NCBI GenBank assembly: GCA_963810755.1
Contig: CAWEOP010000004.1
Span: 1 to 64,000 of the forward strand
From: FEN-1219 sp963810755
GTDB taxonomy: Bacteria > Pseudomonadota > Gammaproteobacteria > Steroidobacterales > Rariloculaceae
Direction: 5' to 3'
DNA: 64,000 nucleotides
Under the pieces are notes generated by a model. The model ran no database searches. It was not told the origin of the DNA and saw nothing but the letters and a program-made list of their open reading frames with translations. The translations under genes were made by a program, and so were the position numbers. Every line of letters starts with the position of its first letter. The first letter of the stretch is position 1. This document shows positions 9,187-17,680 of the stretch, piece by piece.

Positions 9187-10050
9187 TCACAGTTCTCGTA
9201 ACAAGGGCTGGCCCATTCGAATCGTCGCCCCTTCGGCGATCGTCGGCTGCAGCTCGAAGCCGCGCGTGCCGAACACGATGATCGTCGAACCGTGCTCGAA
9301 GTATCCCATCTCCTCGCCTTTCTCGAATGCGCGGTCGCACGCGATCCGGTTCGGCCCGCGATACTCGAGCGTCAACGGCTCCGGCAAGAACGCGAGCCTG
9401 ATGCTCGCGACGAGAATCGCGGCGACCGGCACGAGCGCGAGCGATTCGCGGCCGCCGAGCTCGAGTTCCAGCACGGCACGCTCGTTCTTGCAGAACAGCC
9501 GCTCGACGCGGCGCAGCGCAATCGGATTCACGTTCCAGGTGTCGCCCGAGATGTAATTCACTTGGCGAACGCGGCACGCCGTGGGCGCATGGAATCGGTG
9601 ATACATGCTCGACGTGAGCCGCAGCGTCACGAACACGCCGCCTCGGAACCTCTCGACGAGCTCCCTGTCGTGTAATAAATCCGTAAGAGTGTACGGAAAA
9701 CCTTTGATCTGAAACAGATTCTCTCCAATGACTCTCCCGCACGCCCCGATCACGGCGTCGCATGGGCTCACGACGACCTTCGCCCCGGGCGCAACCGGCC
9801 GCATACCCGGCTTGAGCTCGCGCGTGAAGCATGCGTGCACGCTCTTGAAGCGATCTTCCTTCGCTTCGTGCAACCGCAGGTCGCCGGCGAAGAGCCGCCA
9901 CAACGCGAACGACACTTCGCGCACGACGGGATTCTCGACGCGGCTCAACCGCCCCATGAAGAGCGTCGCCCAACGCCGCGGCAAACGGTTGGTCAGCAGG
10001 AAATTGAGGCGCTCGTTCTGAACGAGCAGATCGGTCCATATCCGGAGCAT
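9187..10050 (-). CDS. psd: phosphatidylserine decarboxylase proenzyme
   Basis: This 287-residue proenzyme makes phosphatidylethanolamine from phosphatidylserine at the inner membrane. Visible features are the SPCDAV aspartate (D98), the YHRFHAP histidine (H151), and the self-cleavage motif EHGST, in which cleavage before S255 would create the pyruvoyl alpha chain. HGST replaces the common LGST, within known variation. It is divergent from the N-methyltransferase gene with a 68-base spacer. Together they could convert phosphatidylserine to phosphatidylethanolamine and methylated derivatives. Confidence 0.95.
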   Translation of the reverse strand: MLRIWTDLLVQNERLNFLLTNRLPRRWATLFMGRLSRVENPVVREVSFALWRLFAGDLRLHEAKEDRFKSVHACFTRELKPGMRPVAPGAKVVVSPCDAVIGACGRVIGENLFQIKGFPYTLTDLLHDRELVERFRGGVFVTLRLTSSMYHRFHAPTACRVRQVNYISGDTWNVNPIALRRVERLFCKNERAVLELELGGRESLALVPVAAILVASIRLAFLPEPLTLEYRGPNRIACDRAFEKGEEMGYFEHGSTIIVFGTRGFELQPTIAEGATIRMGQPLLREL

Positions 10051-10118
10051 CGCGACACTTTGAAATCCAAAGAGATCGCGTATAGTTGCGCGGCTTTCTT
10101 ACAGTGGAGTGACGCACA

Positions 10119-10706
10119 GTGGAATCGCAGTTGCAACGCAAACGTAATTCCGGCTTTCGCGGCGCGTTCTTCAAGAGTTGGCTCCAGGACCCGTTCCACG
10201 TGGCTTCGGTCGTGCCGAGCAGCCGTGGGCTCGCGCGGCTGATGGCGCAGGATCTCGACGCGAATGCGCGTGTCGTCGAGCTCGGCGCGGGGACCGGAAC
10301 GCTCACGCAGGCCATCATCGAGCGCGGTGTGCAGCCGCGAAATCTTTATCTCGTGGAGCAAAACGCGGCATTCGCTAGCATTCTCAGAACTCAGTTCCCG
10401 GCCGCGACCGTGGTTGAAGCCAGCGCCGAGTTCTTGCCGGAGCACTTGAGTACGCTCACGGGCACCATCGACTACGTGATCAGCGGCCTCCCGATTCTCT
10501 GGTTCAACAAGGAAAAGAAGACGCGAATCCTCGCTGGCGCTTTCGAGCTGTTGAAGCCAACCGGGCACTATCACCAGTTCACGTATCTCGGCCGCGCGCC
10601 GGTCGGTAACCGGATCCTCGACAGCTTGAGCCTGCGCACGACGTTGCTCGGCATGGCACCGATGAACCTGCCGCCTGCGTTCGTCTATCGATTCGACAGG
10701 GCGTAG
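10119..10706 (+). CDS. phospholipid N-methyltransferase (PmtA-like, SAM dependent)
   Basis: This 195-residue Rossmann methyltransferase has SAM motif I VVELGAGTGTLTQ (about residues 50-62), an acidic motif II end YLVEQN, and the family element ISGLPILWFNKEKKTRIL. Basic residues lead the N-terminus (LQRKRNSGFRGAFFKSWL), as in membrane-surface phospholipid methyltransferases of COG3963. It starts at GTG 10119, preceded by GGAG. The divergent psd gene supplies the likely substrate phosphatidylethanolamine. An rRNA adenine methyltransferase-like role is less likely from length and context. Confidence 0.85.
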   Translation: MESQLQRKRNSGFRGAFFKSWLQDPFHVASVVPSSRGLARLMAQDLDANARVVELGAGTGTLTQAIIERGVQPRNLYLVEQNAAFASILRTQFPAATVVEASAEFLPEHLSTLTGTIDYVISGLPILWFNKEKKTRILAGAFELLKPTGHYHQFTYLGRAPVGNRILDSLSLRTTLLGMAPMNLPPAFVYRFDRA

Positions 10707-11073
10707 CGCACTGTCGCTCACTCGTCATTCAACCGTCACAAATCCGTCAACACCGCCATGCAACATGCGCGGCCATGCAAACCCCCGCCCCCACCTGGCG
10801 AGTCCGGAGGATCGACCGGACCCTCTGGTCCGCCGTCTGCGCGCGCCGCAACACAGTCTGGCTTTCGTCGCAGGCCGCGCGAGCCGGGAAACGCGCCACC
10901 GGCTCGCCCGCCGCCCGCGGCGCATACGCAGCCACTGGGCACTGGCTCGCCGCGGCGCGTGAGCAAAGCGCCGTTTAGAGCGGAAATCGGGCGTTCGAAG
11001 TAGGAGCGGCGGGGCGCTAGAGCGCATTCGGCGCAAATGCTATCTTCCGAGCTCATTGGTCCCGGGGGTAGCC
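10707..11073. other. intergenic region without a supported gene
   Basis: Open frames here are proline/arginine-rich GC shadows with no family features. A small hairpin CGGACC-CTCT-GGTCCG lies at 10817-10832, without a T run. No clear promoter was recognised for the FMN oxidase downstream. Confidence 0.5.
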
Positions 11074-12315
11074 ATGTCCAACGACTCGCGCGAACGCTCG
11101 CGCCGCCAGCTCTTGCGTTTTCTGCTCCAGAGCCCGCTGCTCTATGGCATCGGCGGCGCATTCACGGCGCGCGAGATCGCGGCTCAAGAAGACGCCGTTC
11201 TGAGCGGAGCGCTGAACTGGCCGGACCTGATCAAGAGCCCAGCCGAAGCGCTGAACGTCTGGGATTTCGAGCCTGTGATGCGCAACACCGTCGGCGCGCA
11301 TCACTACGCCTATATGGCGCAGGGTTCCGACGACCTCGGCACGATCCGCGCGAACCGCGATGGCTTCAAGAAGATAGGCCTTCGGCCGCAACGACTCGTC
11401 GACATCACGAATGTCGACATGTCGGTCGAGATCTTCGGCCAGCGTTACGCGTCGCCGATCTTCCTGTGCCCCGTCGGCGCGCAGATGATGTTCCACCCCG
11501 AAGCCGAAGTGGCCGTCGGGCGCGCTGCGAAGACGAAGAACACGCTCCAAGTCCTCTCGACGGTCGCGAACTATTCCGTCGAGGACGTGACGAAGGCGCG
11601 CGGCGCACCGATCTGGTTCCAGCTCTATTCGACTTCGAATTGGGATGTCACGCTCGGGATGATCAAACGCGCCGAGCGCGCGGGCTGCACGGCGCTTGCG
11701 CTCACCGTCGACATCCCCTCGCGCAACCTCGAAGCCGTCGAACGTTACGACCGCGACAACACGCCGCTCTGCCAGGCGTGCCACGTGCCCGGCGCGAACG
11801 CGTTTGGACTGAGGCACATGTTCGACGGCGTGGACATGAAAGGCGTGCGCATGGGTATCGCGGGCCTTACCTGGGACTACGTCGAGAAGCTCAAGGGCGC
11901 GACGTCGATGAAGGTGCTCGTGAAGGGCATCGTCACGGGGGAGGACGCGGCGCGCTGCGTCGAGCACGGCGCCGACGGTATCCTCGTGTCGAACCATGGC
12001 GGCCGGTCGGACGAGTCGCTGGTCGGCACGATCGAGTCGCTGCCCGAGGTGATCGCCGCGGTGCGCGGCCGGATCCCGGTGTTCTGCGACAGCGGGTTCC
12101 GCCGCGGCACGGACATCTTCAAGGCGCTCGCGCTCGGCGCGACGGCGGTCGGCGTCGGCCGGCCGTACATCTGGGGACTCGGCGCATTCGGACAGAACGG
12201 CGTCGAGCGCGTAATCGACATCCTCACGCGCGAGCTGCGGATCGTAATGCAGCAGATGGGCGCCACGAGCGTCGCGAAGATCTCGCGGAGCTCGCTCCGG
12301 ATGGCGCACGACTAG
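11074..12315 (+). CDS. alpha-hydroxy-acid oxidase/dehydrogenase (FMN), probable Tat substrate
   Basis: This is a 413-residue member of the lactate oxidase / glycolate oxidase / L-lactate dehydrogenase family. Seen are HHYAYMAQGSDDLGTIRANR at the start of the barrel, PIFLCPVGAQMM, and the active-site stretch ILVSNHGGRSDESL with catalytic His followed by the R of the family. The FMN phosphate site follows as DSGFRRGTDIFKALALGA. Unusually, the N-terminus has SRRQLLRF and a hydrophobic segment before TAREIAAQ, a twin-arginine-like signal. ATG 11074 is chosen because it directly precedes that signal. The substrate cannot be told from sequence. The common Tyr pair of lactate oxidases was not verified. 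Confidence 0.85.
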   Translation: MSNDSRERSRRQLLRFLLQSPLLYGIGGAFTAREIAAQEDAVLSGALNWPDLIKSPAEALNVWDFEPVMRNTVGAHHYAYMAQGSDDLGTIRANRDGFKKIGLRPQRLVDITNVDMSVEIFGQRYASPIFLCPVGAQMMFHPEAEVAVGRAAKTKNTLQVLSTVANYSVEDVTKARGAPIWFQLYSTSNWDVTLGMIKRAERAGCTALALTVDIPSRNLEAVERYDRDNTPLCQACHVPGANAFGLRHMFDGVDMKGVRMGIAGLTWDYVEKLKGATSMKVLVKGIVTGEDAARCVEHGADGILVSNHGGRSDESLVGTIESLPEVIAAVRGRIPVFCDSGFRRGTDIFKALALGATAVGVGRPYIWGLGAFGQNGVERVIDILTRELRIVMQQMGATSVAKISRSSLRMAHD

Positions 12316-12400
12316 CCACGCGCGCGTCGCCGATCGCGCGCGGCACGGGGCGTTCCTGCGGGTCGCGCTCGCAGCGCGCGCTAGACTGGGGCGCGGTGTA

Positions 12401-12811
12401 TCACCCTTGCACGGTAACGAGCACGCGCCGCCGCTGCGCGTGCAGGCGATGCTCCCAGAAATAAACGCCCTGCCACGTCCCGAGCGCGAGCTTGCCGCCG
12501 CTGATCGGGATCGTGAGATCGGTTTGTGTGAGCACGCTGCGCACGTGCGCCGACATGTCGTCGGGCCCCTCCGCCGTGTGCACGAAGCGCTCGTCGCCAT
12601 CGGGCGCGAGATCGCGCATGAAGGTCTCGAGGTCGCGACGCACGTCGGGGTCGGCGTTCTCGCAGATCATCAGCGACGCGCTCGTGTGCGTCGTGAACAC
12701 GTGGCAGAGCCCTGTCGCGACACCCGCGGCGCGCACGGCCGCGGCTACGCGGTCGGTGATCTCGTAGCTGCCCCGCCCACCTGTCTCGACCTGGATCTCC
12801 GTCTGGAACAC
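12401..12811 (-). CDS. YjbQ / UPF0047 family protein
   Basis: This 136-residue protein covers the full UPF0047 domain: VFTTHTSASLMICENADPD (His and Asn/Asp cluster), DDMSAHVRSVLTQTDLTIPI, and the C-terminal GTWQGVYFWEHR. The family is annotated as secondary thiamine-phosphate synthase on the basis of complementation; the physiological role is unclear. It stands alone between the convergent oxidase and the downstream trmH gene. Confidence 0.93.
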   Translation of the reverse strand: MFQTEIQVETGGRGSYEITDRVAAAVRAAGVATGLCHVFTTHTSASLMICENADPDVRRDLETFMRDLAPDGDERFVHTAEGPDDMSAHVRSVLTQTDLTIPISGGKLALGTWQGVYFWEHRLHAQRRRVLVTVQG

Positions 12812-12924
12812 GCGTCCTCCTATCCGGCAGTCAGCGTAGCGCCAATGAGCTCGCTGCCCAAGCCGACGGTGCGGCGTGTCGCTGGCGCGTTCTACAACTG
12901 AGCCCGGCGTAAGATGAGCCGCCG

Positions 12925-13590
12925 ATGACTCCCGAGCGATTTCACAAGCTTCGCCGCGCGCTGCGCCGCCGCCAGCCCGACCTCACGGTGCTGGCGGACA
13001 GCGTCAACAAGTCCCACAACGTCGCGGCACTGCTGCGCAGCGCCGACGCCGTCGGTATCCAGAGGATCCACGGCATCTCGACCACCGGAGCGATGCGCCG
13101 CCATCACATGATCGCGGGCGGCGTGAAGAACTGGGTCGAGCTCACCCTGCACCCCACGAGCGAGGCTGCACTCGCGGCGCTGCGCGCCGAGGGCTGGCGG
13201 CTCGTGGCGGCCCATTCGAGCCCGGACGCGCGCGACTTCCGTGACATCGACTACACGCAGAAGGTGGCGATCATCCTCGGCGCGGAGCTCGTAGGCCCGA
13301 GCCCCGCGGCGCTCGAGCAGGCGGACGTGCACGTCGCCATCCCGATGCAAGGGCTCGGCGAGTCGGTGAACGTCTCCGTCGCCGGTGCCGTGATCCTGTT
13401 CGAGGCGCAGCGCCAGCGCCTCGCGGCCGGGCTCTACGCCGAATCGCGGCTCGCGCCCGCGGAGTTCGAGGCCGCGCTGTTCGAGTGGTCGTATCCCGAC
13501 ATCGCGCGCCGTTGCCGCGAGCTCAAACGGCGCTACCCGCGCCTCACGGACGAGGGCGAGCTCGCGGAGAATCCGTTCGCGTCGGGGTAA
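12925..13590 (+). CDS. trmH: tRNA (guanosine-18-2'-O)-methyltransferase
   Basis: This 221-residue SpoU-family SPOUT methyltransferase modifies the ribose of G18 in the tRNA D loop. Motif 1 is visible in NKSHNVAALLRSADAVG, motif 2 in VAIILGAELVGPSP, and motif 3 in IPMQGLGESVNVSVAGAV. The C-terminal extension (LYAESRLAPAEFEA, ELKRRYPRL) matches TrmH rather than RlmB, which has an N-terminal RNA-binding domain that is absent here. Confidence 0.94.
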   Translation: MTPERFHKLRRALRRRQPDLTVLADSVNKSHNVAALLRSADAVGIQRIHGISTTGAMRRHHMIAGGVKNWVELTLHPTSEAALAALRAEGWRLVAAHSSPDARDFRDIDYTQKVAIILGAELVGPSPAALEQADVHVAIPMQGLGESVNVSVAGAVILFEAQRQRLAAGLYAESRLAPAEFEAALFEWSYPDIARRCRELKRRYPRLTDEGELAENPFASG

Positions 13591-13606
13591 TGGGCTAACG
13601 GAACCG

Positions 13607-14230
13607 CTACGGCGAGGGCGACGGCACACCGGACGCCGGCGCGACGCCTTCTGCAGCGCTTCCCTCGGACTGCGGATCGCCGTACTGGAAGCGCAGCGTC
13701 TTGACCTTGCCGTAGTACGGGATCGTGACGACATACAGCTCGCCGAAGTCGGCGGGACCGAACGCCGGCAGGCGCTTGCTGCCATGTAGCTCGTCGATCA
13801 ACGGCGCGATCGCGTCTCCGTCGGTGACGACCAGCGTGATCTTGCCCCTGCGATCGCGCATCACGCGGCGAATGAAGCGCTCGACCAAATACGGATCGTC
13901 GATGTTGAGCTTGAGATTCAAGCGCGTCGCGAGCGGAGTCGCGGTCTCTTGCGTGCGATGCGACGTCGTGGCGTAGATCGCGTCGACGCTCGCAACGACG
14001 TCGATGTTGGCAACGAAGTCCGCAAGCCTCTCCGCACGCTCGCGGCCGCGCGCGCTCAACCCGGGATCCGCGTCGGCCACCGGACCCTCGGTCTCGGCGT
14101 GCCGCACGAAGACGATCGTCGTCGTGGGCTGCTCCTCGAACAACCACGCAAGGCCGAGCACGAGGATGATGTAGCCGATTACCGGAATGAGCCGGATTCG
14201 GGATTTGCGTTTCGGGCGAACCGCTACCAT
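13607..14230 (-). CDS. membrane-anchored histidine phosphatase family protein
   Basis: With ATG 14230 as start the product has 207 residues: a basic N-terminus, one transmembrane helix (IPVIGYIILVLGLAWLF), then a phosphoglycerate-mutase-type domain. The catalytic RHG motif is VRHAETEG, and the second region is LVVTDGDAI, where the usual second histidine (SHG/THG) is replaced by TDG. The missing second catalytic His weakens the case for a normal phosphatase. The C-terminus is Pro/Ser rich. It is probably last in a minus-strand operon with the two upstream genes. Confidence 0.75.
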   Translation of the reverse strand: MVAVRPKRKSRIRLIPVIGYIILVLGLAWLFEEQPTTTIVFVRHAETEGPVADADPGLSARGRERAERLADFVANIDVVASVDAIYATTSHRTQETATPLATRLNLKLNIDDPYLVERFIRRVMRDRRGKITLVVTDGDAIAPLIDELHGSKRLPAFGPADFGELYVVTIPYYGKVKTLRFQYGDPQSEGSAAEGVAPASGVPSPSP

Positions 14231-14267
14231 TCGGCGTGAGTCGTCCGGGCCAAGGTGTGCTCGGCGG

Positions 14268-14588
14268 TCAACGCGGTGCGCCGTCGCGCGGCTCGCGACG
14301 CGGATCACGCTCGTCGACCACGGTGTATTCCGCCTCGATCAATCGGCCGGATGGCGGCGGGGCCTCTGCAACGTGCTCCGCGGCTGCGCCGCTACCCAGC
14401 TTGCGCCGGAGCCACCAGAGCCGGACGGAGAATCCGATCCACGCGAGCACTCCCACGCCGACGATTGCGGCGAGCAACACGGCTCCCATCACCACGGCGC
14501 CGACGAGCAGCACCGCGAACACGACGACGGACAGTGCCTGCGCAAGCGGGCCGCCCGAAACGCCGAAGATGTTCGGTCGCGCGTTCAT
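14268..14588 (-). CDS. small membrane protein of unknown function
   Basis: A product of 106 residues has a hydrophobic hairpin (about 13-55) and a soluble tail containing RLIEAEYTVVDER. I recall similar IEAEYTVV-type tails in gammaproteobacterial hypothetical proteins. ATG 14588 has AAGGTAG about 10 bases upstream and is preferred over the GTG at 14594. It sits 25 bases after the TPR gene and 37 before the phosphatase gene, so it is cotranscribed with them. No function is proposed. Confidence 0.65.
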   Translation of the reverse strand: MNARPNIFGVSGGPLAQALSVVVFAVLLVGAVVMGAVLLAAIVGVGVLAWIGFSVRLWWLRRKLGSGAAAEHVAEAPPPSGRLIEAEYTVVDERDPRREPRDGAPR

Positions 14589-14613
14589 CGGCACGATTCT
14601 ACCTTAGAGGCGA

Positions 14614-15579
14614 TCAGTCGATTCGTCGGTAGAAGCCGTCGAACCACACGACCCAGGTCTGCGCCGCGAGGTCGAACTCCTCGAGGCGCTGGCGCACGCG
14701 GCCGTCCGCACTCTGCGTCCAGGCACCGCGGAACGCGACGACACGGTTCGTCTCGACGTATTCGATCTGCCCTTCCATCCGCATCGAGCCGTCTACGACC
14801 TTACCCGTGATGTCGAATAGGGTGCCGCCCGAGCCGGTCCATACCTGTCGCCACTCGCCGCGGCTCGGTAGGAAGAAGCTCAGGCTCGTGCCCGATGACC
14901 CGCCCGCACCTTCCCAACGTTCTTGAATCGAGCAGCCGCCGTCGCGCTTCGCGATCGTGTTCGTTCCGACGAGCGTGCCGTCGGGCAGGCGAACCTCCCA
15001 GCGTCCGATCCAGAAATCGAACGCGCTCGCCTCCGGCACACCCTCGCACGGGAACACGCGCGCGCGCACGTTGCGGTAGACGCGCTGGAACCGGCTCACA
15101 TCGCGATACTTGTCGAACTCGTGCGCCTGCTCGACTAGCGTGAGCGCGCGCAATCCGCTGTGGTCGGCGGCGTCCAGGGCCGCGAGCGCATCGTCATCCC
15201 GGCCCGTGAGCGCGAGGTTGCGCGCTCGCTCGAGATCGACCATCGCCTCGGGCGCGTTCGCCGTGCGGGCCTGCTCGAGCGTCGCGAGCGCTTCGTCGTG
15301 GCGGCGCAGCTCGCGCTGCGCTTGCGCGATTCGCAGCAGGCTCAAACGGTCCGCCGGATAGGCCACGAGGATCTCGCGGTACTCGCGGATCGCGTCCTCC
15401 CAACGGCCCTGCTCGAATGCGAGCTCGGCCGGGTCGGCAACGACCGGCGCCGCCGCAACGGACGCGGCGTCCGGCACGACGAGTTGAGCCGTCGGAGCCG
15501 CCTGCTGAGCGAAAGCCGGCACGGCGCCGCTCGCGACCGCGAGGAGCGCATAGATAATGTATCGTGCACCGAACCGCAT
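14614..15579 (-). CDS. secreted TPR protein with C-terminal DUF1579-like beta domain
   Basis: This 321-residue protein has a signal peptide ending near AFAQQ, then about two to three TPR units (residues 50-155, for example AELAFEQGRWEDAIREYRE). A C-terminal beta-rich domain follows, beginning FDFWIGRWEVRLPDGTLVGT and containing CSIQERWEGAGGSSG, like the lipocalin-type DUF1579 domains. An ideal AGGAGG ribosome site lies 5 bases before the ATG. It heads a three-gene minus-strand group. It is probably periplasmic, with no known ligand. Confidence 0.8.
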   Translation of the reverse strand: MRFGARYIIYALLAVASGAVPAFAQQAAPTAQLVVPDAASVAAAPVVADPAELAFEQGRWEDAIREYREILVAYPADRLSLLRIAQAQRELRRHDEALATLEQARTANAPEAMVDLERARNLALTGRDDDALAALDAADHSGLRALTLVEQAHEFDKYRDVSRFQRVYRNVRARVFPCEGVPEASAFDFWIGRWEVRLPDGTLVGTNTIAKRDGGCSIQERWEGAGGSSGTSLSFFLPSRGEWRQVWTGSGGTLFDITGKVVDGSMRMEGQIEYVETNRVVAFRGAWTQSADGRVRQRLEEFDLAAQTWVVWFDGFYRRID

Positions 15580-15795
15580 CGAGACCTCCTGTTCGCGCGC
15601 ATGGTCCTAAGTCTCGCGGCTGGACGCAAGCCGCGGTGCTACTCACGGAACGAGGGCCGCCTCGCGGGAGCACCGGGACGACCGCGACGGCCGCCGCATC
15701 GGTTGCATCACCTGCACGGCGTCGCGAGAATGCGCGGGCCGGCCGGAGCAGCGGCTGGCCAGCGACCGGCTCGTGATCTGACTGTACGGTACTGT

Positions 15796-15885
15796 GGAGG
15801 GGTGGCTGAGCGGTTTAAGGCGCTGGTCTTGAAAACCAGAGAAGTCTAACGACTTCCGTGAGTTCGAATCTCACCCCCTCCGCCA
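15796..15885 (+). tRNA. tRNA-Ser (anticodon TGA)
   Basis: The 90-base cloverleaf has acceptor GGAGGGG/CCCCTCC, discriminator G and encoded CCA. The anticodon loop CTTGAAA sits between CTGGT and ACCAG, giving anticodon TGA. The variable arm GAAGTCTAACGACTTC is long, as in type II serine tRNAs. The T arm contains GTTCGAATC. Confidence 0.97.
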
Positions 15886-16000
15886 CCTGACTTACGCTCT
15901 CAGTAGCACCCTAGTGGCGGCAGATTCTTTCACTCTGTCCAGTGGCAATGCCGCCCGAGTCGACTTTCTTCCGACCGCTTGATTTCAGAGGAGACGCAGC

Positions 16001-16393
16001 ATGGACCGATTCACGGGCGGTTGCGTTTGCGGCAACGTCCGAATCGTGGCGTCGGGACTCCCCTACCGGGTCGGGCTTTGTCACTGTCTCGACTGCCGCA
16101 AGCATCATGGGGCCCTTTTCCACGCTTCCGCGGTGTTCCCTCGGGATGCGGTGACGATCGACGGTGAAACACGCGACTACGCCGGGCGGTTTTTCTGTCC
16201 CCGCTGCGGTTCGTCCGTTTTCGCGCGCACCGCAGACGAAATCGAAGTGAACTTGGGATCCCTGGATGCGCCTGACCAACTGATGCCAACCTACGAAAGT
16301 TGGATCGTCCGTCGCGAGTCCTGGTTGCCGCCGTTTCCGCTTACGAGACGATACGAGCGCGATCGTGACGCCACGGGTCGCTTTGAGGAGTAG
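16001..16393 (+). CDS. GFA family (CENP-V/glutathione-dependent formaldehyde-activating-like) zinc protein
   Basis: This 130-residue protein spans the whole GFA domain. The zinc-binding cysteines are visible in GGCVCGNV, GLCHCLDCRKHHG and FFCPRCGSSVF. These small enzymes are often named glutathione-dependent formaldehyde-activating, but most have no proven activity. The last residues ERDRDATGRFEE are family-typical. It stands alone just downstream of tRNA-Ser. Confidence 0.92.
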   Translation: MDRFTGGCVCGNVRIVASGLPYRVGLCHCLDCRKHHGALFHASAVFPRDAVTIDGETRDYAGRFFCPRCGSSVFARTADEIEVNLGSLDAPDQLMPTYESWIVRRESWLPPFPLTRRYERDRDATGRFEE

Positions 16394-16447
16394 GCGGCTG
16401 GTTAGGGACCTTCGCCGTCTCAATGCATAGCCTGGAAGCTATGGAAA

Positions 16448-16900
16448 GTGGCAAACTTGTCCGTCATGGATGATTCCCTAAGCCGTCTCAGACGCCTCGG
16501 AATTCGCGCGCTCGAGTCTTTCTTGGGGATCGAGCGGCACGGTCATCGTGTGGCGAACGAGACGCACAAGACGCTCTCAGCTTTCTACGACCGCGACCAG
16601 GAACAGCACGAGCGCGCAGCCCTCGGTCTGTGGATAGTGGTCGTCATCGTGGTATTCGCGATCGAAGAGGGTGCGCGCTTCGTCTCTTGGCAATTTGCGG
16701 CGTTCCTAGCCGTCGGGATGTTCGCGGCGCCCATTGGATTCGGGTGGATCGGTTTCGGGTTGCAGCGCGTAACCGCCCGCCTCCTCATGCTTTTCGAGGC
16801 TTCGATCCCTGTGGTCTGCGCATCCGCGGTCCTGCTCTACCTGATCAAGGCCGCGCTCGTCCACAGCGTCGTGCGCTGGCTGCTCGTCGCCTGGTCCTGA
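16448..16900 (+). CDS. hypothetical membrane protein
   Basis: The GTG at 16448 gives 150 residues; ATG 16466 is the more conservative start. Three hydrophobic segments (LWIVVVIVVFAI, FAAFLAVGMFAAPIGFGWI, IPVVCASAVLLYLIKAALV) follow a basic/polar N-terminal region of about 55 residues. I do not recognise the family. The next gene starts 117 bases downstream on the same strand. Confidence 0.6.
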   Translation: MANLSVMDDSLSRLRRLGIRALESFLGIERHGHRVANETHKTLSAFYDRDQEQHERAALGLWIVVVIVVFAIEEGARFVSWQFAAFLAVGMFAAPIGFGWIGFGLQRVTARLLMLFEASIPVVCASAVLLYLIKAALVHSVVRWLLVAWS

Positions 16901-17017
16901 TCCGGCCCGTCGGCAGCCCGGTCGTTCCATTGAAGTCGCGAATAGCCATCGGTAGTCTTCGTGGCGTACGAGCCGATTTGCCAGCCGCCGCTCGACTGCC
17001 TGTTAGAGGACGACACC

Positions 17018-17680
17018 ATGCCAGCGCCTCCGCAAGACCGCCCCCTCGCCTCGGTGCGTGAAGAGACGATCGACCGCCTGATCGTCAACTACGGCCACGG
17101 CAAGCTGTCGCTCGAAGCGTTCGAGCGCCGCCTCGATCAGGCGCTCGATGCGAAGTCGGCGGACGCGCTCGTCACACTCACGTCGGACCTCGAGCTGCAA
17201 GTGGACAAGCAGTACGCGCAGAAGAAGCGAGCGGAGTTCGGTGTTCAGACGGAGCCCGTGCCGCATGCACGCCGTAAGAGCTTCATGATTCATATATTTG
17301 GCGGCGGCAATCGCGGCGGCGGTTGGACCGTGCCCGAGGAAATCTGGATGCTGAATCTTTTCGGCGGTGCCGAAATCGATTTCAGCAATGCGCGCTTCAG
17401 CTCGAGCGTCACGGAGGTGCGGATGCTCACGCTGTTCGGCGGCGCGCAGTTCTACGTGAACGAGAACATCAACACCGTCAGCCACTTGGTCTGCATTTTC
17501 GGCGGCGTGGACAATCGCGGGCCGTCGAATCCCGACCCGAACGTCCCCACCGTGGTCATCACCGGGCTCTGCCTATTCGGCGGCGTGGGAATCAAGATCC
17601 GGAAGACGCTCAAGGAGCGCTGGCTCGCGTTCGCCGATAACGTGCGGGAAGCGCTCGGCCCCCTGCACCACAATTACTGA
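17018..17680 (+). CDS. DUF1707 / LiaF-like (cell-wall-active antibiotic response) protein
   Basis: With ATG 17018 (GAGGA upstream) the product has 220 residues. The N-terminus (REETIDRLIVNYGHGKLSLE) is a DUF1707/SHOCT-like helical module. The C-terminal half is a repeated beta-strand domain with the recurring motif FGG: IHIFGGGNRGG, LNLFGGAEIDF, LTLFGGAQFYV, CIFGGVDN and CLFGGVGI, as in the C-terminal domain of LiaF/YvqF. There are no membrane helices, so it is probably cytoplasmic or membrane peripheral. Its 3' end overlaps the convergent EAL gene by 7 bases. Confidence 0.78.
   Translation: MPAPPQDRPLASVREETIDRLIVNYGHGKLSLEAFERRLDQALDAKSADALVTLTSDLELQVDKQYAQKKRAEFGVQTEPVPHARRKSFMIHIFGGGNRGGGWTVPEEIWMLNLFGGAEIDFSNARFSSSVTEVRMLTLFGGAQFYVNENINTVSHLVCIFGGVDNRGPSNPDPNVPTVVITGLCLFGGVGIKIRKTLKERWLAFADNVREALGPLHHNY

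Noticed and set aside
10758..11003. Proline-rich small open frames between the methyltransferase and the FMN oxidase.
   Set aside because: Low complexity, no ribosome site, and frames open on both strands as expected for random GC-rich DNA.
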